Assembly: GCA_964639675.1 (NCBI GenBank)
Contig: CAZXEK010000028.1
Coordinates: 1 to 11,315 of the forward strand
Length of the DNA: 11,315 nucleotides
Direction of reading: 5' to 3'
DNA from: JACQCV01 sp964639675
GTDB taxonomy: Bacteria; Patescibacteriota; Minisyncoccia; Phycocordibacterales; UBA12445
This document shows, piece by piece, positions 1 through 5,862 of the stretch. Position numbers and translations under genes: made by a program. How positions within the stretch are numbered: the stretch's first letter is position 1; each line of letters opens with the position of its first letter. Below the pieces are notes generated by a model, which was not told the DNA's origin, made no database searches, and saw only the letters and a program-made list of their open reading frames with translations.

Positions 1-171
1 GGTCATGCTTCGAAAAGGCGCTCGATATCAGTCTACGCGGAAGCCAAATTTATGCCTGACAGTTCTCTGTAGTTCTTTGGAGGCCATCCGTAGGATTACT
101 GTCCTCTTGTATCTGCTCACAACTCTGAGTAAGGCCATAAACCCCAAACACTCCTTTTTCTTTTCTTTTTT
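1..171. other. Unassigned left flank ending in a T-rich tract
   Basis: I see no supportable gene here. Plus frame 3 is open from the window edge to a TGA at 57-59 and could be the tail of an upstream gene, but so could frame 1 (stop at 70-72) or frame 2 (open to about 175). Nothing recognisable is encoded in any of them. A minus-strand reading of 36 codons (138 to 28) has an AAGGAG 12 nt upstream of its ATG, which is too far for a normal SD. The stretch ends in a pyrimidine tract (151-173) that leads into a -35 box. Weak self-complementarity (TTTGG 76-80 with CCAAA 144-148, GGCC 82-85 with GGCC 133-136) might make the tract a terminator tail, but this is not convincing. Confidence 0.3.
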
Positions 172-200
172 TTGACATTTAAGATCTCTGATGTTAGGGT
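172..200 (+). promoter_or_regulatory. Promoter for the M50-like gene
   Basis: A perfect -35 TTGACA (172-177) is followed after 17 bp by TAGGGT (195-200). The -10 is weak, but TGT directly precedes it (192-194), making an extended -10. Transcription would start near 207, giving a leader of about 95 nt before the ATG at 302. It follows the same 17-bp, TGn pattern as the other promoters in this window, which raises confidence. Confidence 0.5.
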
Positions 201-257
201 TTAGATTAGTTGTTCTGTTCATTTACATCAGTGTCTATCTAGAAAGAAATTAATAAG

Positions 258-280
258 TCCAGACACCAATGCGGTGTGGA
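258..280 (+). promoter_or_regulatory. Leader hairpin just upstream of the SD
   Basis: ACACC (263-267) pairs with GGTGT (273-277) over a 5-nt loop. TCC (258-260) can extend the stem with GGA (278-280) across an AG bulge. The hairpin ends about 10 nt before the AAGGAG at 291-296. It could influence translation of the gene at 302 or simply be incidental; no known riboswitch is recognised. Confidence 0.25.
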
Positions 281-301
281 GGCAGGTTGAAAGGAGAGTT
301 A

Positions 302-1177
302 ATGACAAAGTGGCTACTGGTACTGGGTGTATTTGTGAGGGCACTCTTTCGAGCTTTTGATGTTGTTACAGTTTTGACCTTCGCTATATACATGGTATTG
401 ATGCATCAAGTTTTGGGTTGGGACCTAGCTTTTGTTTTGGGCTTCTTTTATTTAATCAGAGGGGCGGGTCATCTCTGGGCGCTTCGTGAATGCGCTGTTC
501 CCCATGGAAGATTGCGCTTTCTGCCGTTTCTCGGTGGCTATGTACAGACTCTTTCTACTTTTGAACGAAGGTGGGACGAGGGTTTTTCTACTCTTGGGGC
601 GCCAATCTGGATTTTATTTTCTTCTCTAATAGCCTTCTTCCTCTATCTTACGACCGGCAACCTCACCTGCCTTCTCTTCTCGATGACATCACTTAGCATT
701 AATCTTGTTGTTCTACTTCCGATCGCTTCTAATTTTGACGGCAGTATAGTGCTTAAATCGATTCTATTCTCTTTCTCGAGACCAGTCGGCCTATTTTTCA
801 TGTTTGTCAACATATTTATTTTACCGGGCATTATCTATCTGCTACTGTCTAAGAGCGGCCCAGTAGACGTTATGGGACTTTGTCCAATGCTTATTGATGG
901 GGTGAAAAGATTTTCGGATGAATATAATAATGACCAGCCGATGGCATCGATGAATAGCGCAGAGTTAAAAATTCTTTCTGGTCTCTATCTAGGAATCTTT
1001 CTTGCCTTTCTTTTCGTACCGAAGATATTTAACATATCAGCGGTATCTAGTGTAATACAGACAGATTTATTCTCTGCGGTTAGCATGGGCATAATTGGAC
1101 TTTTGTTCATGGCTGTTCTAGAGAGCAACATAATTTTCTTTCTAAACCTAAAGAGGCGGTTCCTCGGTAATATATAG
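302..1177 (+). CDS. M50/site-2-protease-like membrane protein, catalytic motif degenerate
   Basis: A 291-residue multi-pass membrane protein. The ATG at 302 is chosen because AAGGAG (291-296) lies 5 nt upstream; an in-frame ATG at 269 has no SD. Hydrophobic helices lie at about 15-50, 98-118, 122-142, 160-183, 222-240 and 256-282. The order of motifs matches site-2 proteases: a motif-one segment RGAGHLWALR (53-62), then FLPFLGGYV (73-81), a GAP turn (99-101) in place of the family GGP/AGP, and LLPIASNFDG (138-147) in place of the NLLP...LDGG motif. The second His (H57) and the Asp (D146) survive, but the first His and the Glu of HExxH are R53 and G54, so zinc-dependent proteolysis is not expected. 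The family fold assignment is from pattern recognition; an inactive or regulatory role is inference. A terminator follows, so it appears to be monocistronic. Confidence 0.7.
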   Translation: MTKWLLVLGVFVRALFRAFDVVTVLTFAIYMVLMHQVLGWDLAFVLGFFYLIRGAGHLWALRECAVPHGRLRFLPFLGGYVQTLSTFERRWDEGFSTLGAPIWILFSSLIAFFLYLTTGNLTCLLFSMTSLSINLVVLLPIASNFDGSIVLKSILFSFSRPVGLFFMFVNIFILPGIIYLLLSKSGPVDVMGLCPMLIDGVKRFSDEYNNDQPMASMNSAELKILSGLYLGIFLAFLFVPKIFNISAVSSVIQTDLFSAVSMGIIGLLFMAVLESNIIFFLNLKRRFLGNI

Positions 1178-1198
1178 CCTGAGGCCATATCTAGTTTT

Positions 1199-1238
1199 AC
1201 TCGGCTACATTTAATAATGTGGCTGGGTCTTTTTTTTT
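1199..1238 (+). terminator. Rho-independent terminator after the M50-like gene
   Basis: A stem formed by 1199-1211 and 1216-1228 (about 13 pairs, several of them G-T) closes a TAAT loop (1212-1215). Nine T residues (1230-1238) follow. The tract runs straight into the next -35 box. Confidence 0.75.
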
Positions 1239-1239
1239 C

Positions 1240-1268
1240 TTGACAGGCCATTACTACAGTGATATTCT
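1240..1268 (+). promoter_or_regulatory. Promoter for the membrane/coiled-coil gene
   Basis: A perfect TTGACA (1240-1245), a 17-bp spacer and TATTCT (1263-1268), preceded by TGA (1260-1262) as an extended -10. The predicted start near 1275 leaves a leader of about 75 nt before the ATG at 1351. Confidence 0.75.
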
Positions 1269-1350
1269 AAAAAGAGAAGTCAAAATCCGTGATAGTTCAT
1301 AGACATTTTAAATATAAACTCTAGCTGAGCAAGACGAAGGAGGCACTGTC

Positions 1351-2409
1351 ATGTGGGAATTCCTTAAGAATGTTTATCGGAGGGCTGTTATTATTATTAG
1401 GTCTAACTGGAACTCTTGGGATAAGCCAAATTCAGATCAAGAATTCGAAGAGATTGACCTGCCTAGGGGGGATAGGGTCGTTGCGGTTGTTGCTGAAAGG
1501 AACTTCGTTGGTGCCTATCCATGGCAGGATATAGATTTTAAGACAGAGATTATCTCTATACCTTATTTCAACAAGACGAGTGTCCTGAACATGATCGTCT
1601 CATTTTTGTCAGCAATCATGTTTATCTCTTCTTTTTTGTTGTTTTTAAATTTTCTCTATCTTTTGATTCTCGGTTCGTATAGTTCGATCGTTTTTCTTTT
1701 CTTCGGCTATAATGCTCTCGATTTTGGGGTACGTCTAGCTGACCTTTTCCTCCGTGGTGGGGCCACTGCCATGGCTTTGAGCTCCGGACTTTTTCTTCGA
1801 AAACTTGATAAGGCAGTTACCGCAAGACATTGTTTGAAGGCGGCGCAAAAAGCTCTTCAGAATCCAGAGCTTTATCATCAGGAGAAATGTTTTCTTCTTT
1901 TGGAAGATATTAATGAGAGGGTTTGGTCTGAGCTCGGTGAATATCAAGAGAGAATTGCTAAGCGAAGCCAGGAGGTTTCTCGGCTTGTAGAAATGTGCAA
2001 GGAGATTAAGAGTATTCCAGATCTGGATGGTAAAAGCAAAAATAAGGATCTGGCACCGTATCGCATATCTATTAGAAAGCTTAGAGGAGAGATTATCTTT
2101 CTTCGAAAACAGATGGCAGCAGCCGAGAAGAGTGTCGCAGGCATTAGAGCTGAGGTTCTGAAGTCTTCTGTTATGAGTCGGTTGGCTAACATGACGGGGA
2201 CTCTTGATGATCTTAAGACAGGTCTTCAGAAGAAGCAGATCAGGGATTTGAGTAATAAGACCGAGGACTGTTTGGCTCTAATCGAGGGTCAGGCCAAGAA
2301 TCTTCACGAGAGCTTTCTTATTGAGACAGGGATTGCCGAAGCAACCTCGGAGGACTCGAAGAATCTTGATAATGGGAAGAGTAAGAAATCAGATCCCTTA
2401 CTAGAGTAG
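1351..2409 (+). CDS. Unrecognised membrane protein with long helical/coiled-coil tail
   Basis: A 352-residue protein that I do not recognise. AAGGAGG (1337-1343) lies 7 nt before the ATG, a strong SD. A polar N-terminal part (1-75, basic at 8-20) is followed by a strongly hydrophobic stretch at about 78-120 that reads as two closely spaced membrane helices, then a moderately hydrophobic segment at 125-150. From about 155 to 330 the sequence is charged and helix-rich with heptad-like spacing, interrupted by a polar linker near 222-236, so a coiled coil or helical bundle is likely. The tail (330-352) is acidic and then lysine-rich, and probably disordered. No signal peptide or enzymatic motif is visible. 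It has its own promoter and terminator. A structural or membrane-anchored scaffold role would fit but is only inference. Confidence 0.7.
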   Translation: MWEFLKNVYRRAVIIIRSNWNSWDKPNSDQEFEEIDLPRGDRVVAVVAERNFVGAYPWQDIDFKTEIISIPYFNKTSVLNMIVSFLSAIMFISSFLLFLNFLYLLILGSYSSIVFLFFGYNALDFGVRLADLFLRGGATAMALSSGLFLRKLDKAVTARHCLKAAQKALQNPELYHQEKCFLLLEDINERVWSELGEYQERIAKRSQEVSRLVEMCKEIKSIPDLDGKSKNKDLAPYRISIRKLRGEIIFLRKQMAAAEKSVAGIRAEVLKSSVMSRLANMTGTLDDLKTGLQKKQIRDLSNKTEDCLALIEGQAKNLHESFLIETGIAEATSEDSKNLDNGKSKKSDPLLE

Positions 2410-2437
2410 ATTATTTTTTATATATTTCTGGGGCTTT

Positions 2438-2480
2438 ATCCCGTAGTGATTACGCCGTGGCGTGATTACTACGGGATTTT
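2438..2480 (+). terminator. Long hairpin terminator before typA
   Basis: Arms 2438-2456 and 2459-2477 are complementary over 19 positions with two G-T pairs. The centre must open to a tight loop of about 4 nt (CGTG). The T-tract is short (2477-2480) and followed by an interrupted T-rich stretch, so termination may be weaker than the stem suggests. Confidence 0.65.
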
Positions 2481-2487
2481 AATTTCT

Positions 2488-2516
2488 TTGCCATAATATT
2501 TTAAGTGTGTTATAGT
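2488..2516 (+). promoter_or_regulatory. typA promoter, giving an almost leaderless mRNA
   Basis: TTGCCA (2488-2493), a 17-bp spacer and TATAGT (2511-2516), with TGT (2508-2510) as extended -10. The -10 ends 9 nt before the ATG at 2526, so the transcript should begin about 0-3 nt before the start codon. The spacing also rules out the upstream in-frame GTG at 2505, which lies inside the promoter. Confidence 0.8.
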
Positions 2517-2525
2517 CAAGAACCA

Positions 2526-4340
2526 ATGAAATTCGATAATTTAAGAAATATCGCAATAATTGCACACGTTGACCACGGTAAAACAACCTTGGTTGATTCT
2601 CTTTTGCGTCAGTCTGTAACTAATATCAAATCCGATCTTCTTAAGGGAGAATTAATCATGGATTCTAATGAGATTGAAAGGGAAAGGGGGATAACTATTT
2701 TTGCCAAAAATGCTTCAGTCGTTTGGAATGATGTTAAGATAAATATTTTAGATACTCCTGGTCATGCTGATTTCGGAGGTGAAGTTGAGCGTGTTTTAAC
2801 TATGGCTGACGGAGCCTTGCTTGTGGTTGATGCCAAGGAGGGGCCAATGCCCCAGACTAGATTTGTTTTAAAAAAGGCTCTACAGCTTGGGTTAAAAATT
2901 GTTTTGGTAATAAATAAAATGGACAAGCCAGACGCCAGACCAGATTTTGTCTTAAACGAAACCTTCAGTCTATTTGTCGAGCTTGGTGCTACTGATGAGC
3001 AGGCTGATTTCTCAGTTGTTTATGCTATTGCTAAGCAGGGGAGGGCTTCACTTGAGTCAAGTCTTGAATCGATGAAGGATATTGATCCGGTTTTTGAGAC
3101 AATTGTTAAGCATATTCCTCCTGCCAAGAGGTTAGTTTCCGGACCATTTCAGTTTCTAGTCGTATCGATCACAGGGAATGATTTCAAGGGCCGTATTGCC
3201 ACAGGGAAAATTTATAGAGGCAGTGTTAAAAATGGCGACACGGTGGCTCTTATAAGAAGGGATGGGTCACGGAGTAACATAAAGATCACCTCTCTCATGA
3301 CTTCAGTGGGCCTCGATAAGGTTGCTATAAGCGAGGGTTTTGCTGGAGATATTGTCCACATTGCTGGTTCACCAGATGTAATGATCGGGGAGACATTTGC
3401 TGACAAAGATAATGCCGACCAGCTTACTCCACTAAAGATAGATGAGCCTACGATTCAGGTTTTATTTTCTGTAAATAGCTCTCCTTTTGCTGGTAGAGAG
3501 GGGACATATGTGACATCCAGACAAATAAGGGATCGACTTTTTAAGGAGATGGAAACTGATGTGGCTCTACGTGTTAAGGACACTGATCAGCCGGAAAGTT
3601 TTTTGGTTGCTGGGCGTGGGGAATTACATCTCGGAATTCTAATAGAAAGAATGAGGCGCGAAGGTTTCGAATTTCAGGTCTCTAAACCACAGGTTATTTA
3701 CAAAATGACCCCCTCAAATACTTTAGGGCAAGCAGAAAAGTTAGAACCACACGAACAAGTTTTTATAGAAGTTCCAGACGCCTATACGGGTATTGTTATT
3801 GAAAAGATGGGTTCACGCGGTGCGGACATGAAAGATATGCGATCGGAAAATGGCACTACTCATTTTAATTTTGTTATACCGACCAGTAGATTCTTCGGTT
3901 ACAGGACCAGATTTATGACCGACACAAAGGGCCTTGGAATTATGAACACTCTGTTTTTCGACTACTTGCCGGCTGTTGAGTTAACTTCGTTACCTCATGG
4001 CTCTATCATTGCTTATGAAGACGGACAGACGACAGCCTTTGCTCTTGACACAGCACAGCAGAGAGGGACGTTGTTTCTCGGCCCAGGCGTGGATGTTTAT
4101 CGTGGTCAAGTGATAGGTCAGACATCGCGTGATGAAGACCTGGAGGTTAATGTTTGTAAAAAGAAGGAGCTTACAAATATGCGGAGTAAGTCTAGTGATG
4201 GTATAACTTTTCTTGATCCGCCAAGGCCAATGGGTGTTGAAGCATCTCTCGAGTATTTAGGAGATGATGAGTTGATGGAGGTTACTCCAGGTAATATTCG
4301 TATTAGAAAAGCCTCTGTTGGTAAACGAAAGGGCAAGTGA
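2526..4340 (+). CDS. typA: TypA/BipA ribosome-associated GTPase
   Basis: A 604-residue translational GTPase of the EF-G/LepA superfamily, which binds the ribosome and acts in 50S assembly and stress adaptation. The GTPase motifs are clear: AHVDHGKT (13-20), RGIT (54-57), DTPGH (76-80) and NKMD (130-133). The fifth motif reads YAIAKQG (166-172) where TypA usually has YASALNG. Domain II follows (about 205-300), then the domain III/V part with GRGELHLGILIERMRREGFE. The C-terminal TypA-specific domain contains the LTNMRSKSSD and VTPGNIRIRK segments and ends in a basic tail. Length agrees with the family (about 605-615). There is no SD; the promoter lies directly upstream, so translation is probably leaderless. 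Its TGA stop forms part of the murB promoter. Confidence 0.96.
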   Translation: MKFDNLRNIAIIAHVDHGKTTLVDSLLRQSVTNIKSDLLKGELIMDSNEIERERGITIFAKNASVVWNDVKINILDTPGHADFGGEVERVLTMADGALLVVDAKEGPMPQTRFVLKKALQLGLKIVLVINKMDKPDARPDFVLNETFSLFVELGATDEQADFSVVYAIAKQGRASLESSLESMKDIDPVFETIVKHIPPAKRLVSGPFQFLVVSITGNDFKGRIATGKIYRGSVKNGDTVALIRRDGSRSNIKITSLMTSVGLDKVAISEGFAGDIVHIAGSPDVMIGETFADKDNADQLTPLKIDEPTIQVLFSVNSSPFAGREGTYVTSRQIRDRLFKEMETDVALRVKDTDQPESFLVAGRGELHLGILIERMRREGFEFQVSKPQVIYKMTPSNTLGQAEKLEPHEQVFIEVPDAYTGIVIEKMGSRGADMKDMRSENGTTHFNFVIPTSRFFGYRTRFMTDTKGLGIMNTLFFDYLPAVELTSLPHGSIIAYEDGQTTAFALDTAQQRGTLFLGPGVDVYRGQVIGQTSRDEDLEVNVCKKKELTNMRSKSSDGITFLDPPRPMGVEASLEYLGDDELMEVTPGNIRIRKASVGKRKGK

Positions 4341-4346
4341 TAGAAT
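4318..4346 (+). promoter_or_regulatory. murB promoter embedded in the end of typA
   Basis: TTGGTA (4318-4323) lies in the last codons of typA. After 17 bp comes TAGAAT (4341-4346), with TGA (4338-4340), the typA stop codon, serving as the TGn of an extended -10. Only 6 nt separate the -10 from the murB ATG at 4353, so transcription should begin at or within 1-2 nt of that ATG. No SD is present, which supports leaderless expression in addition to any read-through from typA. Confidence 0.7.
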
Positions 4347-4352
4347 GAGTTT

Positions 4353-5288
4353 ATGGAGCAGAATGTCGATCTTAAGCCCCACACAACCTTTGGGATTGGT
4401 GGTTTTGCTAAGTACTTTGTTGAAGTCGGAAGATCGAAAGATGCTATCAAAGCTATCGGGTTTGCTAAAAAAAATAAAATTCCTTATGTGTTGATTGCTG
4501 GTGGCAGCAATTTAGTTTTTGACGATGGTATTTTAGATATGATGGTCATTAAAATTGTCACGCCCAAAATTCTAAAAGATTTTATTTTAGTAAAAAATAA
4601 TAATCTTATTTGTGATGCCGGCGTCTCACTTATGGATTTTATTAATTTTACCATTTCGCGTGGTCTAGGTGGGCTGGAGTCACTTTCTGGAATACCTGGA
4701 TCTTTAGGTGGGGCGGTAGTGGGTAACGCTGGAGCGTATGGTCAGACTGTGAGTGGTCCGATTGAGGCGGTAGAAATTTTTGATGGTGCGAAGGTTAGGC
4801 TTTTATCTAAAGAAGAGTGTCGCTTTGCCTACAGAGAGTCTATTTTTAAAAATAAGTCCTGGCTTATTTTGTCTATACATTATAGGTTAGTATCCGATGA
4901 TAGTGATACATTAAAAAGAAGGTCCGAAGAGATTATAGAGATCAGGAATAAAAAATATATCCCGGGTATTAAGTGTCCAGGGAGTTTCTTTAAAAATCTT
5001 TTGATAGAAAATATCCCGAAAGGTAGCCTGAAGTTTTTACCAAAGGATCGAGATTACTACGGGAAAGTGCCCGCCTGGTATTTTCTAGATGCTGTTGGTG
5101 CCAGGGGCATGGTATCTGGCGGTATTAAGATTGCTGATTTTCATGGTAATCTTTTGATAAATACCGGTGGTGCAACCTTCAAAGATGTTTTTACTTTAGC
5201 TAAAAATCTAAAGAAGCTGGTTTACGATAAATTTGGTATAACACTTGAAGAAGAAGTAAGATATATAAGTAGTTCTTTAATAAAATAA
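4353..5288 (+). CDS. murB: UDP-N-acetylenolpyruvoylglucosamine reductase MurB
   Basis: A cytoplasmic flavoenzyme that reduces UDP-GlcNAc-enolpyruvate to UDP-MurNAc with NADPH, the second committed step of peptidoglycan precursor synthesis. At 311 residues it has the short type II MurB layout. The FAD-binding part shows TTFGIGG (11-17), IAGGSNLVF (48-56) and SGIPGSLGGAVVGNAGAYG (112-130). The substrate and catalytic part shows YRESIFK (160-166, conserved Arg 161), PGSFFKN (209-215, Ser 211 as proton donor), VGARG...GG (248-257) and the terminal LEEEVRYI (298-305, catalytic Glu 301). All expected active-site residues are present. The start at 4353 is set by the family N-terminus and the adjacent promoter; no SD is seen. 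The gene is 12 nt downstream of typA, and the unrecognised gene at 5310 follows after 21 nt, probably co-transcribed. Confidence 0.96.
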   Translation: MEQNVDLKPHTTFGIGGFAKYFVEVGRSKDAIKAIGFAKKNKIPYVLIAGGSNLVFDDGILDMMVIKIVTPKILKDFILVKNNNLICDAGVSLMDFINFTISRGLGGLESLSGIPGSLGGAVVGNAGAYGQTVSGPIEAVEIFDGAKVRLLSKEECRFAYRESIFKNKSWLILSIHYRLVSDDSDTLKRRSEEIIEIRNKKYIPGIKCPGSFFKNLLIENIPKGSLKFLPKDRDYYGKVPAWYFLDAVGARGMVSGGIKIADFHGNLLINTGGATFKDVFTLAKNLKKLVYDKFGITLEEEVRYISSSLIK

Positions 5289-5309
5289 TCAAAAGAGAGG
5301 AGGGTTCTC

Positions 5310-5741
5310 GTGCCGCATAATGATTTTAGGATGTTTAGGGAGATTCTTATTGCCATAGACAGAATAAATGAGTATAAAAATCCATTTGATCTACTCAAGG
5401 CTCTTGAAGAGATGACTAACAGCGAATTACTTGAGTGGATAATTGTGAGGGGTTCTTCATCGGCGGTAAAAATAGTTGCTTCTCCAAAAAATAAATATTT
5501 TTCGGTGACTCTAACCAAGGTTAGGCTAGAGTATTCTTCACCGCTTTTGATTGAAGTTAGGCATCAGGCAGAAGACCTTCTTCCCCAAAAGTATAGAGTG
5601 CTTTCTCTTGATCCGGGGGATTTTGTTTCTTCTGTTGATGTTATGATTTGGCAGGGGGCAATGAGATTCTTTAGAGTCTTTTACCGATCGGCTACTATAA
5701 ATTATCTGACTGGAAAAACTGACCGTGCAGATAGAAATTAG
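5310..5741 (+). CDS. Unrecognised 143-residue protein downstream of murB
   Basis: I do not recognise this protein. It starts at GTG 5310, supported by AGGAGGG (5298-5304) 5 nt upstream; an in-frame ATG at 5331 is less well placed. The first 45 residues look helical and amphipathic (FREILIAIDRINEYKNPFD, then LLKALEEMTNSELLEW). The middle (about 46-85) alternates hydrophobic and polar residues like beta strands, with IIVRGSSSAVKIVASPK and KYFSVTLTKVRLEY. The end is basic. There is no signal peptide, membrane span or catalytic motif, so a small soluble cytoplasmic alpha/beta protein is likely. It probably shares the murB transcript, ending at the terminator at 5780-5828. The strong SD contrasts with the SD-less murB. 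Confidence 0.75.
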   Translation: MPHNDFRMFREILIAIDRINEYKNPFDLLKALEEMTNSELLEWIIVRGSSSAVKIVASPKNKYFSVTLTKVRLEYSSPLLIEVRHQAEDLLPQKYRVLSLDPGDFVSSVDVMIWQGAMRFFRVFYRSATINYLTGKTDRADRN

Positions 5742-5745
5742 ATTA

Positions 5746-5819
5746 GCCCTGTTTCAAGGGGCATCTCGCGACAAGATCTGCCCGTCATTGCCTATGGCTT
5801 CAGTCATTGGCAGGCGGGC
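5746..5819 (+). promoter_or_regulatory. Possible competing hairpins (attenuator-like) upstream of gatB
   Basis: GCCC (5746-5749) can pair with GGGC (5759-5762). Alternatively GGGCATCT (5759-5766) can pair with AGATCTGCCC (5774-5783) with a 2-nt bulge. That second pairing would consume the GCCC that begins the terminator stem (5780-5783). The four-arm layout is that of an attenuator that could control read-through from murB into gatB. No T-box or leader-peptide signature is seen, and short G/C complementarities can arise by chance. Confidence 0.25.
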
Positions 5820-5828
5820 TTTTTTTTT
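5780..5828 (+). terminator. Rho-independent terminator between the 143-residue gene and gatB
   Basis: GCCCGTC (5780-5786) pairs with GGCGGGC (5813-5819). After a 2-nt bulge, TGCC (5789-5792) pairs with GGCA (5809-5812) around a 16-nt loop. A run of nine T residues (5820-5828) follows. The last two T residues also form the start of the gatB -35 box. Confidence 0.85.
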
Positions 5829-5855
5829 GGTAGAAAATAGTTTCCATTGTATACT
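5827..5855 (+). promoter_or_regulatory. gatB promoter, leaderless
   Basis: TTGGTA (5827-5832, the same hexamer as the murB -35), a 17-bp spacer and TATACT (5850-5855). It lacks the TGn extension found in the others but has the best -10 hexamer. The -10 ends 7 nt before the ATG at 5863, so the mRNA should start at or next to the AUG. The -35 overlaps the end of the preceding terminator's T-tract. Confidence 0.75.
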
Positions 5856-5862
5856 AAATTTT

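Noticed and set aside
28..222. Minus-strand open frame of 64 codons, or 36 codons from an internal ATG at 138
   Set aside because: The long form has no SD, and the short form has AAGGAG 12 nt away, too far. It crosses the pyrimidine tract and the promoter for the gene at 302, has a low-complexity lysine-rich start, and matches nothing I recognise.
269..301. Upstream ATG at 269 as start of the M50-like protein
   Set aside because: It lacks an SD and overlaps the leader hairpin (258-280). ATG 302 has AAGGAG at good spacing and gives a more natural membrane N-terminus.
2505..2525. GTG at 2505 as start of typA
   Set aside because: It lies within the promoter spacer, upstream of the -10, so it would not be in the main transcript. 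TypA homologues begin at the residues coded from 2526.
4118..4450. Minus-strand frame of 110 codons across the typA/murB junction
   Set aside because: It is antisense to two certain genes, and has no SD or protein-like features of its own.
5725..5862. N-terminal extension of GatB from 5725
   Set aside because: The frame passes through the preceding gene's end and a strong terminator, and the added residues do not look like GatB, which starts at MPNYITTVGLEIH.
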